From Impatiens glandulifera (taxonomy: Eukaryota > Streptophyta > Magnoliopsida > Ericales > Balsaminaceae), in the NCBI RefSeq assembly GCF_907164915.1, contig NW_025919439.1:62001-126000 (forward strand): a stretch of 64,000 bases of DNA. The letters are read 5' to 3'. Position numbers and translations under genes: made by a program. This document shows, piece after piece, positions 10,386 to 22,651 of this stretch (its first letter is position 1; every line of letters begins with the position of its first letter). The notes under the pieces were generated by a model. It ran no database searches and was not told where the DNA came from. It saw only the letters and a list, made by a program, of their open reading frames with translations.

Positions 10386-11326
10386 TGTAAGCATGAAAAT
10401 TTGAATTAACCTATTTTCAAATAATATTATTATTTTTAATAATATTAAAATAAAATTTTGAATTTTTATATTCAAAATAACTCAAAAAAGGAATTAAAAC
10501 ATAATTAAGGGCTAATTATTGTGATAATTAAACCCTAATTAGAAAAAAATATTCAAAATTCCAAAATTAATTTGAGGATAAAATATTATATTATTTTACA
10601 CAAATTACACAAAAGAAAATGTTAAAAATATTTAATTGTGATTTAATCAAGAATTATATTTAATTTATGATTAATGAAATTAAATAAAATACCCCAAAAT
10701 TCCAAAAAAAACACCAAAATAATAAAAACGTAAAATAATCATAATTTTTATTATGTATCTAAAAATATATTTTGTAAAATTTTTGGTGAAATAAAAACGA
10801 AAAAAAGTGAATTAAAATCAATTTTTAATAAATATTAATTTGATAATCTAGTGTAGCCAGATTTTTGTTCAATTTCTGCAGTAGAGACCTAGATCATCAG
10901 TTGAGCGCCCAGGCTTGATCCAACAGCCCAATAGCTCCTACACAGTAGGATGTAGATAAGCCACACACGTGCACCCACACTAGATCATCTAATAGGATGG
11001 ACTAACCCCGTTAGTCAAATGAGCTTACCGCGGACGGAACTCCAACGGAACCTGACATTCTATCACCTGAAACAACGTCATTTCTCTCGTCGTCTCCGAT
11101 CGAATGCAGTGGTCTCCGGATCCGCAATTGTCGTTGGCGTGTTTCTTCCAGTAGCTCTAGCTTCCTCCATAGACGATCAAATTCTTTGATTTTTTCGGAC
11201 ACGTGTTCCCCTCATCATTGCCTACAAAACTCCTTCATCCTCAGCAAACTAAATAAAACTTTGAATATAAGTTCATTGGAGGGTAATTTCGACCTGAATT
11301 ACCCCTCCTCAACCGAACTATCCCTA

Positions 11327-11335
11327 CTATAAATA
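11327..11335 (+). promoter_or_regulatory. TATA box of the Gypsy LTR
   Basis: CTATAAATA in the context CTACTATAAATACTCC, about 940 bp into the LTR. It is the best core-promoter candidate in this LTR; no transcript evidence is available here. Confidence 0.55.
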
Positions 11336-12309
11336 CTCCTCAATGCTATGTGAAGCAAATAATCAAACTAATATTAAGAATTACCGCCTATAACCATCGA
11401 AATGAAAGTCTGAAAATCTGGACAAGAACTGGTTTTTGTCAAAACCTTCTTTAGGGACACTTTCTTCATTCTAGGCTTCTAGATAGTATCAAGTACCTCC
11501 CATGAGTGTTCTTCATGTGTGGATATGAATCCAGAACACTTGTATATCAATTTGTAATTCAAAAAAAAAAAAAAATTTTCAAATTTTCTTCTTTGAAAAT
11601 ATATGTGATTTCTTTGTTTAGAATCATTATATATATATATATATATATATCATGTATGAAATTTCTATTGAATGAGATCAGATCAAATCCACCTAAATCA
11701 AGAATTTCAAAATTTTGAGTTTGAAAATTGGATTTTTAAAATTTGTATGTTCTTGGTTTTATTTTGGATTTTTCTATCTAGTTAGTTACTATACATGTTC
11801 GTTAACATTTTAGGATAAATTCCAAGCAACAGTAACAATGTTTTGATCATCTTTGATCCAACTGCGTTTTTAAAATTTAAACTTAAAAATAGATTTTTGA
11901 AATCTTGTGTTCTTGAGTTTATTCTAAATTTGTTGTTTCAATTAGTTGTTATACATGTTTGTTAGTATGTTAGAATAATTTGCAGCAATTGTTTCATTAT
12001 TTTAATCATGCTTGATCAAATTGTGTTTTTGAAATTTTTGGATTTTGATTGAATCTTCAAAAATTGTTTTAATATTTGAATGATGTTCTTATTTTGGTTA
12101 AGTTCAACTATATTTATCATTTTAGAGCCAATGAAACAAAAATCAGAGCTTGAAATAACCCTAATAAATGGTACTTTAAAATTAATCTTTGTAGAAAATC
12201 CTAAAATCGTGATTTATGTTAGGACTTTTGTTCTTCATAATCATATGAAGCAAATTTAGCTTACAGATCATGTTTCTATGATCTTAATCAAAAGTTATTG
12301 CTCATAATA

Positions 12310-12800
12310 TTTTAACCAAATCAAGAATATCTCGGTGTTATATCCGACCGAGGATCTTAACCGGAGACCGAGGATTCCGACCGAGTAACCCGACCGTGAA
12401 AATTGACCTAGAACCGAGAATCCCAAGACTAAATTTTCTGAAATGGGATCGGTGTTCTTGAGGAAGGACCGAGTCCCACTACCGATGATTTTAGCCTAGA
12501 ACCGAGAGCCATTTACCTAGGATCGTGGACTAGGACCGAGAGCCTCTAGTCTAGGACCAATAATTAGAACTGAGCTTCCTAGAAATAGGATCGATAAAAC
12601 TAACCCTAATCCTAGGACCGATGACCTAGACATGTAGACTTGACCTAGGACCGAGCCTCCCAAGTCTAAGACCGAGTCGTCTGAGTTTGGGACCGAGCAT
12701 TTAGAACCTAGGACCGAGCTCTCCAGTCTCTTGACCCATACGACTCAAACCATGGTCTGAACCACCTCGATCTTGACCGAGCCCGACCGAGCCTAGATTT
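12310..12800 (+). repeat. Degenerate GACCGAG minisatellite inside the LTR
   Basis: About 20 loosely spaced copies of CTAGGACCGAG or CCGACCGAG, 20-30 bp apart, with variable spacers. It lies downstream of the LTR TATA box, so it would be part of the transcribed R/U5 region if the LTR limits are right. Confidence 0.75.
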
Positions 12801-13724
12801 GTCAATCATAACCCAAACCCTAGGCCTCCGGTCATATGGTCTATTTGGTTCCACTTTTAAAAATCCAAAATTATTTTTGTAATTTTGGAACCCGAACGCA
12901 TTTTCAAATAATTCCAATAGGTCAGAAAAATATATTTTATATTTTCAAGATGTTTTCTAAACCAATGTTTTGGATAACGCCCCGATTGTAATTTAATTTT
13001 AAATTCTAACACTATTCTCTACTATTTTCAGGTTTTGTTATCTCTAAATACAAGCGCAACAGGTGTACACCCCTTTAATAATTTTGTACAATTATTTAAA
13101 TCTGTTCTTCTTTAGGACCATTGGACTACTAATTAAAGGTAATAAGTGTAATTAATGGATTTATAAAAGCCAGACTTTGTTTATTTTAGAAGAATTTTTT
13201 AAAACCGTCCATTGGTGGGCGTGAATGACATAGTGCGAAAGTCATTTCCCGAGCGTAAACATACCATGAACCATCCTTTTTAGAAACTCTGGTATAAATA
13301 CGTTTATACACATATTATTTTATTGCTTTTCATAAAATTACTTAGAAACTATAATTTTCAAATAAATAATCTTTTAAACTAGTTATGTTTTATTCATTTA
13401 AATTGAGTTCTGGTAATTTAGTTTTTAGCCTCCCAAGTTATTTAAATTTGAACAAAGAATTAATTATTTTTACATAACTAATTTCTTACCGTTTTAGGTA
13501 TTTTCAAAATCATTTAAAAACTAAATGTTTTATTTTAAAATATTATTGACATACAAACCAAGGTTGAAAAACATCGAACCTCGACCCACCCCGCGATATG
13601 ATATTTCCCTCCCATATTGTCATGCGCCTGCCTCGCCGCAGTGCGTGCTAAGCTATATGACTTAGAGATGGAGATCCCGCGGAGGGTTACATGTTATATC
13701 CTTAGAATCTATACATGAATTATA

Positions 13725-14060
13725 ACAATACATTACTAGCAACGTGGTCTACAAATATGTGTATGGGTGGTAGCGGGAAATGATCTTTGGTCTGGCCTTA
13801 TTCAGATCTTGATAATCTATGCACATGTGTATTTTCCTGTCTTTCTTGAGGACGAGGACCATGTTGTCTATCTAGGTAGGATAATCCACTACCTCAAGAA
13901 ATCCAACTTCAAGTTGCGATTGGACTTCTTCTTTGATTTTAGTCACAACATCTTCCTTCATCCGTCTAAGCTTTTGCTTTATCGGCATAGAGTCTGGATA
14001 TACAGGAATGTGATGTCATGTAATCTTCGAATGAATGCATGTCATGTCCTTATATGACTA
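13725..14060 (-). pseudogene. Reverse transcriptase fragment, Tat/Ogre-like Gypsy, minus strand
   Basis: The minus strand reads PIKQKLRRMKEDVVTKIKEE (about 13933-13992), then GFLEVVDYP, then DNMVLVLKKDRK and HMCIDYQDLNKA (down to about 13775). This is the N-terminal half of a Gypsy RT: the family has a P-(I/V)-K-Q-(K/R)-x-R-R-x start and a C-(V/I)-D-Y-R-D-L-N motif. In-frame stops are present. The YxDD box is not included. It lies in the opposite orientation to the Gypsy elements on either side, so it belongs to a separate, older insertion or an inversion. Confidence 0.8.
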
Positions 14061-14760
14061 GGCGAAGACGTCTATTTGGGCCGTCAATAGCTCAACTAAC
14101 TTTAAACGTTTTTGTGGGTTTAAACTTTGGTCGATCAATATGATATATGGATCTTCGACTGTGTTTAAATTAATTTTGATCTTCTCTCTACTGAAGAGAC
14201 AATCTCATTATCGTGTTCTAAGATGTTCTTAGTTTATATTAGAGTAAAACGAAATATAGTTTGTACTCATACATTCGATATGAACTTCTGGTGTTACATC
14301 TTGGGCTTTATATAATCTATAAGAAAAGATGATCTAACAAGATCATTGTTCTCAAAAAATTTCAATGTACGATATTTGACATCTCTGTACATACGAGAGG
14401 ATAAATAGTTTTATCTTCGTCGATCAAAATATCGACGAATGATGAGGATTGGGTTCCACTAGAAGAGCTAACTTCTTGAAATGGATCAAGTGTCATTAGA
14501 TTCTGAGACATGCTTTCTATGGCGTTCTGCTAATAGTTCATTTTTTTCCTAATTACACAAACAAAAGGATTAAGGTTATGAGAACAATCTCAAAAGCTTT
14601 CGAGACCTAGAAAACGTCTTGAAAAATGTAGATTGGTAAAGAGTTCAGGGAAGACAAAGCATATGGTATTGTGTCCCTCGCGGAAGAACTATCTATTCAA
14701 GGTTCGTAAAACATCAATGCGTTGTTTGGATATTCTTTTCTTGTGGATTTCTTCTAATTT
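14061..14760 (-). other. Unrecognised stretch beside the RT fragment
   Basis: Probably the part of the same minus-strand Gypsy element upstream of RT, since it continues in the right direction. I could not recognise a protease motif or a usable frame. No other feature is seen. Confidence 0.35.
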
Positions 14761-14871
14761 TGTAAGGGCGTAGCCTAAACTATAGTTTAAGCACTAAAAA
14801 CCAACACATTAATTTAAAATATTAATATAATTATTTTGAATTATTTGTAAATAAATAAGATCAAAATAATT
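14761..14871 (+). mobile_element. Start of the 5' LTR of Tat-like Gypsy copy 2
   Basis: Begins TGTAAGGGCG, close to the TGTAAGCATG start of the copy 1 LTR, and continues AT-rich. It is cut at 14871 by the Sirevirus-like element, with TAATT (14867-14871) duplicated at 28878-28882. Confidence 0.5.
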
Positions 14872-16107
14872 TGTTAGAAAAACTAGATAGTTAATTAATA
14901 AGTTATTAACTATCTAAAAGAACTTAATTAAATTCAACTTTATGTGCAGGTACATAATTTCAACATGGCCGGTCAAAACTATTCTCCCGAAAACAGCACA
15001 AACCGAAACAGCTTATTTATATTATCGGAAGTCCGGTTCGGCTAGAATTCAAGATCGGTCAAGTTATCAACCGACATGTGTCCGGTCAGACCAAATTCTA
15101 AGAACAACATATATTTTCACCGGACAATGTTAGATCAAAATATGGATACAAAGGTAGTTGACGTGTTGATGCAAACATATATTCCTCGGAATGTGCAGAG
15201 AAAGATCTTCAAATGTTCATACTGCGTCATTTGTATTCTGAAATAAGTCTGCTGATTAGACTAAAGAAAGTTGTCAGATGAACAGTTACCGGATTTAGTA
15301 TAAATCCAGAAGCAACCTTCAAAGAGCAGGCAACCGGCCAATGTACAGCTGCCAAGTGTACAAAAACACAAACGTACAAGCTACCTAATTATAAGCTGGC
15401 ACGACATCATCATTGGGGAAGTTTCCACCGGATTGCTAATCCTTTTGACCAACCATCTAAGAGAGAGATATATGACCGTTGTCATATTTCCACTATAAAA
15501 GGAAGCTAAAGGGTTGAAGAAAAGTTTCTTGATTCTTGCTCACTCTCTTGGTTGTTGTTGTTACTCTTGGTCGCGTGAAGAACTAACGGACAAGAAAAGC
15601 TTTTTGCACAACTTTCTCACTCTTGCGAACATACTTCTAGAAATCTACAAAGTTGTTAAGTGATAAGAACAAACTGTAAAAGTTATGGGCATCTTACATA
15701 CTTTGTATAAATGTATTACAATATTATGTGAGTGTGGTAAAGTGAACATCGAGTTGTAAATAAGACTCGATCGTGTGTTGTATTGTGTCGTTGAATATTC
15801 CAAAGTGAATATCCTTCTCATTGTTTGAGAAGAAGGGTGACGTAGGAGATTTATCTCCGAACTTCCATAAAATATGTGTCTTGTGTTCTTTATTTTCTTT
15901 CGGTCACCAAACCAACCAAACCGGTGTGTTGCTTCAGGTTGAAACAAACATTTCCGTCATTGAACTCGGTTCAAGAGTTTGTGACAACATGTGTAGTGTT
16001 AAGACCAGTGTTAATTCTAAACCGAAATAGCGTCAACCGTTATGTGTGTTTAAAGAGGTCTCCTTTAATCGGACCCCTGTCCCCTATCGGCTATCTCGAT
16101 CCTAACA
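14872..16107 (+). mobile_element. 5' LTR of the Sirevirus-like element
   Basis: TGTTAGAAAA...CCTAACA, aligned by eye along its whole length with 27620-28877. The segment after the TATA box (about 15520-15870) holds the likely transcript start. It also has a GGGTGACGTAGGAG block near 15833 that is shared with all the related LTRs in this window. Confidence 0.9.
15494..15501 (+). promoter_or_regulatory. TATA box in the 5' LTR
   Basis: TATAAAAG in CCACTATAAAAGGAAGC, repeated at 28211-28218 in the 3' LTR. Confidence 0.7.
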
Positions 16108-16109
16108 AG

Positions 16110-16121
16110 TGGTATCAGAGC
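16110..16121 (+). other. Primer-binding site, initiator tRNA-Met
   Basis: TGGTATCAGAGC, two bases behind the LTR end, is complementary to the 3' end of plant initiator tRNA-Met and is the standard primer site of plant Copia elements. Confidence 0.95.
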
Positions 16122-16160
16122 AACTTGTTTTAACATTCAAGTAACACAAAGCTGGCAAAC

Positions 16161-17930
16161 ATGACTCACAATGAGAAGCCCCCTATGCTAGAAAGTAAGG
16201 CGTTTGTCGACTGGAAGGTCTAGATGTATCTACATCTTATTACCATGGATGATGAAATGATGTTCATCCTTAAAGAAGGTCCGATAAAAATCGAGAAAGA
16301 GAAAGGTGAATGGACAGTTGAAGATAGAAGAAGAAACAACCTAGACAACCATTGCATGAGACACATCTTAAAATCTATGGACAGAAACACGTTCGGAAAA
16401 TTCAGAGATTGCACGTCTGTAAAGGAAGCCTGGGAACCGTGATTCAGCTTCATGAGGGAAATGAAAGAACTAAAGAAAATAATATACTAGTGGCAACTCA
16501 TAAGTTTGAGAATATCAAAATGAGACCAGGTGAAACCATGAAGGAGTTCAGTGATCGGTTCACAAATGTGGTGAATGAGTTGTCTACCCTTGGAAAGAAT
16601 TATGACAACAAGGAGACCATTGCCAATGCATTAAGGTCTCTTCCTAGTGTGTGGGACATAAAAACCATGGTGATGCGAGAGTCTAACTGCATCGGGAAAA
16701 TGAAACTGCACAATGTTTTTGAAGATTTGAAGGCATACGAATTCGAGATGAGATCTCGGATCGAAGATGAAGCCTCAACGTCAACCGCAACCAAAGCCTT
16801 GGTCACATCCGTGGAGCCAACTATTCTGGCACTAGTACAAACCGCTGAACAGATTACCGAGGATGCGAAGGTTATGCTTGCAAGAAAATTTGGAAAATTC
16901 ATAAAGAATAGTCAACCATAAAACAACTTCAACTATAACTACGGTGATAAATCTCAGATGTTTTAATTGTAATGCTTTAGGTCACTACAGGTCGTAGTGC
17001 AGAAGACCAAGAAGAGATGATAGAAGACCGGATGATCGAAGACCGGATGATAACAACCAGAGAGGTGAATATCAGCAATCCGGTGAAAGCAAAGAAATTT
17101 AGAAGGCATTGATAGTCGACGATGGTGGGAGTTTGTGGGCTCATACCGACTCGGAAACCGATGATGAAGGATTCCCTTGCCTCATGGCGAAGGAGGAAGA
17201 GGTATTTGATTTCTCTTGCGAAGAGTTAACAAGGAAGATCTGGTCACTACTCTAAATGACATGGTCATTGAGTTCAAGAACCTGTCTGCTCTTGTACCAA
17301 CCTGGCTGAATGTCCCACCGATCAACCGAGTAACTTCCAAACTAGTGGAACAAAGCCCAATGAACCGATTGAACAATCCTATGAGAATGAGAAGCTCAAT
17401 GAGACAATTTAATCGCTAACTGAAGAAAATTAAAGATCTAGGTATGTCATGGCTACTTGGAGGAAGTCCAGTGAAGTTGTAAGCCAGATGTCAACCTACC
17501 AAAGACATCCCAAATGCAAGTTTGTCCTTGGATACAAAGGCGGTAAATCGGCTAACCGGAAACCTTCCAACGAGTTGAATCTCAACAAGAACAACCTTTC
17601 ATTCATAAGCTTTGTTAAGAGAATTTCAACCAATAATAAGGCATATCATGACTCACAATTAGCTAAGGAAATTAAGTATGTAAGTCCAACCGACACGGCT
17701 AAATGGCTTCATCCTGAGAGAAGGAAAGTCAACCGGCTGGTGAGAAAAGAAACCGGTAAACATTCATGTAGAACAAATCAACGCTCACCACCACGACACA
17801 ATGAGGTACATACTGGCAGACAGAGAGATGTCAAGCCAGGTAACGGTGAAATAATTAAAACTACTACTAGGAAAGTCATCCGACTAATTAAAGTATGGAT
17901 ACCCAAGTGACTAATCAACCACGGACCCAA
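16161..17930 (+). pseudogene. gag: Gag (UBN2-type) of the Sirevirus-like element, broken
   Basis: Capsid protein of the Copia virus-like particle. The start at 16161 (ATGACTCAC) is the first ATG behind the primer site. A stop replaces a codon soon after FVDWKV (16212). A UBN2-type gag core follows: GPIKIEKEKGEW, KFENIKMRPGETM and SLPSVWDIKTM up to about 16680. A frameshift near 16435 separates two frames. The zinc knuckle CX2CX4HX4C is present at about 16958-17000 (CFNCNALGHYRS, then a stop, then C). The C-terminal part (17190-17900) is a Ser/Lys/Arg-rich tail ending ...IKVWIPK-stop, joining to protease. The same core is found in the pol-less elements at 37961-39760 and 62330-63405. Confidence 0.9.
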
Positions 17931-17934
17931 ATAA

Positions 17935-20900
17935 ATGTGGGTACCAAATAGGTGTAAATATTTATTTTTGCAGATTAAGAAGAACAAGCGGCTAGGAAAC
18001 TCGAAATGGTATTTAGACAGCGGTTGTTCCAGACACATGACCAGAAACAACAACTTTTTGACCGATACGGTTCATGAAGCCGGTGCAATGATCATTTTTA
18101 GTGTTAACTCTAAAGGTAGAGTTGTGGGCAAGGGTAAGATTGTCCATGGAAACTTAACTATAAGTAATGTACTTCTTGTTGAAAACTTGCACTTTAACTT
18201 GTTAAGTATTAGTCAAATGTGTGATGTAGGATATACAGTTGAATTTCACAAACATGCATGTTTAGTTAAGAATTCTCAGGTTAACGTTTTATTAACCGGA
18301 AATAGGTTAGGAAATATTTACAAAGTGAACTGGAAAACTAAAACTGAAAACCCGGTTTGTGTGATATCTAAAAATGATTGGAACTCGCTTTTGCATAAAC
18401 GGTTAAACCACTTGAACTTCAAAAATATTAATGTTATTTGTACCAGAGAGTTGGTTCAAAGGATGCCTAACATGAAGTTTGCAAAAGATAAAGTATGTTC
18501 TACATGTCAAATGGGGAAACAGATAAAGGCAAATTTTAAAAGTAAAGGGAATTATCAATCAAACCGATGCTTAGAATTGCTTCACATAGATTTATTTGGA
18601 CCGGTTAGGGTCACAAGCCTAGGCGATATGCATTACAATATGATTGTTATTGATGATTACTCTAGATTCACTTGGGTAATATTTTTGGTTTCTAAAAATG
18701 AAGCTACTCCAAACTTGATTAAACTTATTAGAAGATTGCAAAATGAGAAATCAATACGTATAAATAAGATTAGAAGTGATAGAGGAACCGAATTTACGAA
18801 TAGTACATTAACTGCATTTCTTGAGGATTCCGGTATTAGGCATGAGTTGTCTAGTGCTAGAACTCCTCAACAAAACGGACTGGCCGAGAGAAGAAATCGA
18901 ACTCTCAAGGAAGCCGCAAGGTCCATGATAGCCGATTCGGGTATTGCTCAAAAATTTTGGGTTGAGGCTATCAACACTGCATGTCATACACAAATCGATC
19001 TATGATCAACAAACGGCCCAATAAAACACCGTTTGAAGTATACTATGACAGAGTTACTAACATCCGTTATCTAGGACTTTACATTCACATCAACGACAAA
19101 CAATATTTGACCGCTTTTGATGCTAAATCTGATGTCGGTATAATGTTGGGTTATTCGGAAGTCAGTAAGGCATATAGAGTATATAATACTAGGACTTTAA
19201 CTGTTGAAGAATCTTCTTATGTTGTTTTTGATGAATCGGTTGAAAGAAATACCGCATCAACTCTTAATTTACATAATCGGTTAGAAAATTTAAAAATTCA
19301 ATCTGATGATGAAAATGAGGTTTCGGTTTTAAAAGGTTTGTCTATGACCAAGCGGTTAATGCTGAAACTCAGTCGGATCAAGCTGCCTCACAGTAGGAAG
19401 TTGACACCTTAGTGTCCACTAAGGAAATCGGTCGGCTTGACTCTATTCAGCCTACCGATATGTCTAACCTTGATCAGATAACCGGTCACTTGTAAGATAT
19501 TATCGGACCGAACCTTAAAAGGAATAAAGATCATCCTTTTGAGCTTATAATAGGTAACCCCTCATCACCCACCCGAACTAGGCATCAACTTTTGGAAAAA
19601 TATGAAAACTCGGCTTTCATATCACAAATTGAGCCGAAAAAGGTGGATGAGGCATTGTTAAATCCCGATTGTGTCTTAGCAATGCAAGAGGAACTAAATC
19701 AGTTTGAGAGGAATAAAGTCTGACATCTAGTTATTAGACCGAAACATCAATCGGTTATAGGAACAAGATGGGTGTTCAGAAATAAACTCAATTAAAACAG
19801 TTTGGTTATGAGGAACAAGGCCAGATTAGTGGCCCAAGGATATAAACAGAAAGAAGACATTGATTTTGAAGAATCATTTGCTCCTGTGGCCAGACTTGAA
19901 GCCATTAGAATTTTTCTTGCCTATGCGGCTTTTAAAAATTACAAAGTTTTTCAAATGGATGTTAAAAGTGCATTTTTAAATGGTGAGTAAAATGAAGAGG
20001 TTTATGTTGAAGAACCTCCCGGTTTTAAAAATCCAGAAATAATTAGCCATGTGTATCGGCTAGATAAAGCCCTTTACGATTTGAAACAAGCTCTTAGAGC
20101 TTGGTATGACACTTTAACAAGATTTTTGTTCAATCATGACTTCACCATAGGTTCAGTAGATAAAACCTTGTTTAAATTTGAGAAAATGGACATATCTTAC
20201 TTGTTCAAATTTACGTGGACGACATAATTTTCGGTTCCACCGATTCTAAGCTATGTGACAAATTTTCAAAAATGATGACCGAAAAATTTGAAATGAGTAT
20301 GATGGGGGAGTTGAGTTTCTTTCTAGGTCTCCAGGTTCGGTAGATCGAGGGAGGAACATTCATCAACCAATCCAAATATACCGCCGAATTGCTAAAGAAA
20401 TTCGGAATGGATAACTGCTCTATAGCGGCCACCCTTATGATTTCATCTATTAAGTTAGACAAAGATGAGGACGGTCAAGGAGTAGACATTATGGCCTACC
20501 GAGGGATAATCGGCTCATTATTGTACCTGACAACTAGTCGACCGAACATCTTCTTTGCGGTCGGAGTATGTAGAAGATTCTAGGTCAATCCTATGAAATC
20601 ACATTATACTACGGATAAAAAAATCTTAAAATATCTAAAGGGCACTCAAGATGTGGCATTGTGGTATCCAAAGGATTCTAATTTCAACCTAACTAGCTAT
20701 TCTGAAGCAGACTACGCAGGCTACAAAATAGACCGAAAGAGTGCCAACGGTACATGCCACTTCCACGGTGACCGGCTCGTCTCCTAGTACAGCAAGAAAC
20801 ATACTTCGGTTGCTACTTCAATCGCAAAGGCGGAGTATCTTGTAGCCGGAAGCTGTTGTGCTCAACTCCTCTAGATCCAATAGGAACTGAAGGATTTCGG

Positions 20901-21168
20901 AATAACTTCTGAGTAATCTCCGATCTTCTGTGACAACATCAGCGCGATAGCTATTACATACAATCCAGTATTGCACTCAAGAACAAAACATATCCACATA
21001 AGACATCATTTCATTCGGGAGCATGTGCAGAAGAAGCACATCCGACTGGAATACGTCTCGATCGATCAACAAGTAGCCGACATCTTCACAAAGCCACTAA
21101 CTGAAGCTAAGTTCTCCTTCTTTAGAAACATCTTAGGACTTGCTGATAGTAGTCAACTTCTACCTTAA
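17935..21168 (+). pseudogene. pol: Pol polyprotein (protease, integrase, RT, RNase H), Copia, broken
   Basis: Makes and inserts the cDNA copy. From 17935 the first 356 residues are open. The protease has YLDSGCS (active-site Asp 28). The GAG-pre-integrase zinc site has His 154, His 159, Cys 188 and Cys 191. The integrase core keeps Asp 219 (HIDLFGP), Asp 282 and Glu 318, a complete DD35E triad. A frameshift near 18985 moves the frame. Reverse transcriptase runs from about 19640, with RLVAQGYKQ (about 19823), [12 protein letters not shown] followed by a stop (19990), and an intact YVDD at 20212-20223 in a shifted frame. RNase H has SEADYAGYKIDRKS (20701-20742) and AKAEY (20829-20843). The end is HHFIREHV...DIFTKPL, stop at 21168. 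At least six stops and three frameshifts are present. Confidence 0.92.
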
Positions 21169-21747
21169 ATATTTATGCATGTTTTCAAAAGCATTTTTCT
21201 CATGAAAAACCGGGGCATGGTCTTAGGGAGAAGCTCACACTTCTCAAATCATGCTCTCGGAACTTTTAGAAAATTGATTGGCTATTCTGCAAAAAACTTG
21301 CATTCCATTTAAAAACCGGTCAGAACTTTATCCATTATGTGCATGAAAAATCAATAGGATAAAAAGTCAAGTATGTTAAACCGAACAGATGTCTCCGGTT
21401 GAAATTGGATTAATTAACTTACCAAATTATATGTCAACAAATCAAGCGGTTCAAGTGATTTGGATAAAACAGATGGAATTATTTCGTAAACTGAATAACT
21501 ACAGCCTAACCAGCGGTAGTTATTTAAATGAAATAATCTATCTCGAAAACCGGTCATGAAAAACCAACCGATTATGTACATCTTAATTTTGGTTAGTTTA
21601 TTTTCCGATCAGCATGGGACAGCTGGACATCGTTTGTCATGCATGCTTGAAAATGATCTTGTGAAAAATGAAAAAGTTTGAATCTCAAACAACATGAAGA
21701 CACGTGTCTATCACTATTAAAGGAAAGACTAACACTCCACTTAAATA
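21169..21747 (+). other. Non-coding leader between pol and the accessory ORF
   Basis: No convincing ORF. It ends with GAAGACACGTGTCTATCAC (21692-21710), which contains the G-box-like CACGTG. The minus-strand element at 32310-42091 has the near-identical AAGACACATGTCTATCAAG (about 37257-37279) upstream of its own accessory ORF, so the region is probably an untranslated leader or promoter shared by the family. Confidence 0.5.
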
Positions 21748-22650
21748 GTATGTTTAGAAAATATAACAAATATCTTATTCTCATCTTTGAACCACTTGTC
21801 GACTCCGGTCTGCGGAAATTCATAGAAGGATCTAGCTCCATTATAGATTCGGAAGTAACCGAATTTTTCGATCAAGCCGCTGTAAGGGAAGATGGAAAAA
21901 TTATCGTCTTTCTGCAATACATGCCCTTCCTGATCTCTAAAGAATCATTTGCTGAATTCTTCGACTTGCCATCCGAAGGCTTTTCAGATTTTCCCTCTCC
22001 TTCCATACCTACACATGAAGAGTTTTCTTACTTCTTCTCCAAAACTTTCGATCCGGTCAACTGTCATGGTCTCAAGTCCGACCTTTCCCCTTGTTTTGAA
22101 ATTTTCCACGACATCATTCAACGATCCGTCTAAGGACATGTGACGAATCAGTACTAATCTCGTCAAGTGTATGAAATGATGGTTGCAATAGCCTGCAACA
22201 CGCCCATCAACTGGGCTTCTCTTATCTTCAACAGCTTAAAGAATTTCATCCAATACCTTAGAAGAAGAATCGGTTATGCGACTCAGATTAGCCGGTACAT
22301 TCGTTCTATCCTTCCAGATGTTGGACCAGGAATCCCGGTTAGTCCGGGCAACATTCTGATCGACGAATCGATGGAAAGATGGATCTAGAGAATACAATTC
22401 AGGCCTTAGGACTATTTTAGCTGATTTTAATCTACAACTGGTTATTTTGTTGTACGACCGATTGTTCTACCTAACCGGACCATGTTTGCTTTTTAAAAAC
22501 AAACCCTTTATTTTAAATGAATGTGCATCACTTCTCGGTTCATTGTTAATTTGGTTTAGTTTAAATTCGGTCCACTTTAATTCGGTTTATTTCAAATTAC
22601 CGCTTGAAACTTACCATCAAACAAGTTTACTGCCCATTGTTTACCATCCG
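21748..22650 (+). pseudogene. Accessory ORF, copy A, of the Sirevirus-like element, broken and truncated
   Basis: From the ATG at 21748 a frame of 128 codons reads ...GLRKFIEG, ...VTEFFDQA, then SFAEFFDLPSEGFSDFPS, and stops at 22131. The frame can be followed over three stops to about 22388 (NTPINWASLIFNSL). The EFF-(D/E)-L-P-S-E-G and I-x-W/V-N-W-A-x-x-L-F patterns recur in the ORFs at 24496, 37026 and 62291, so this is the N-terminal domain of one family. No signal peptide, membrane segment or cysteine-rich ectodomain is seen, so nothing supports an envelope protein. It sits behind pol, where Sireviruses may carry an extra ORF. The function is unknown. The rest is cut by the solo LTR at 22652. 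Confidence 0.65.
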
Positions 22651-22651
22651 T

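Larger units (their letters stand above)
1906..13700 (+). mobile_element. Decayed Gypsy retrotransposon, Tat/Ogre-like, plus strand (copy 1)
   Basis: Traces in order: an upstream ORF (about 1960-2995), gag (about 3250-4215), integrase to the end of pol (about 4216-5332), a very long 3' untranslated region full of tandem repeats (5340-10370), a polypurine tract (10371-10385) and a long 3' LTR (from 10386). Protease, reverse transcriptase and RNase H are missing, apparently by an internal deletion. The 5' LTR is not visible. A Sirevirus-type LTR interrupts the 3' untranslated region at 8598-10168. The right end is approximate. Confidence 0.7.
10386..13700 (+). mobile_element. 3' LTR of Tat-like Gypsy copy 1 (right end approximate)
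   Basis: Starts TGTAAGCATG directly behind the polypurine tract. The first 450 bp are very AT-rich, then a GC-richer block (about 10870-11110) contains TTGAGCGCCCAGG; a related block is at about 29290-29350 in the LTR of copy 2. A TATA box is at 11327, and a GACCGAG minisatellite lies at 12310-12800. At 13205-13300 a segment with TTTCCCGAGCGTAAACATACC resembles the downstream part of long Tat LTRs. No clean CA end or primer site is seen, so the limit near 13700 is a guess. Confidence 0.55.

Noticed and set aside
11506..11718. 70-codon ORF with poly-Lys and Ile/Tyr runs
   Set aside because: It arises from poly-A and (TA)n simple sequence in the LTR.
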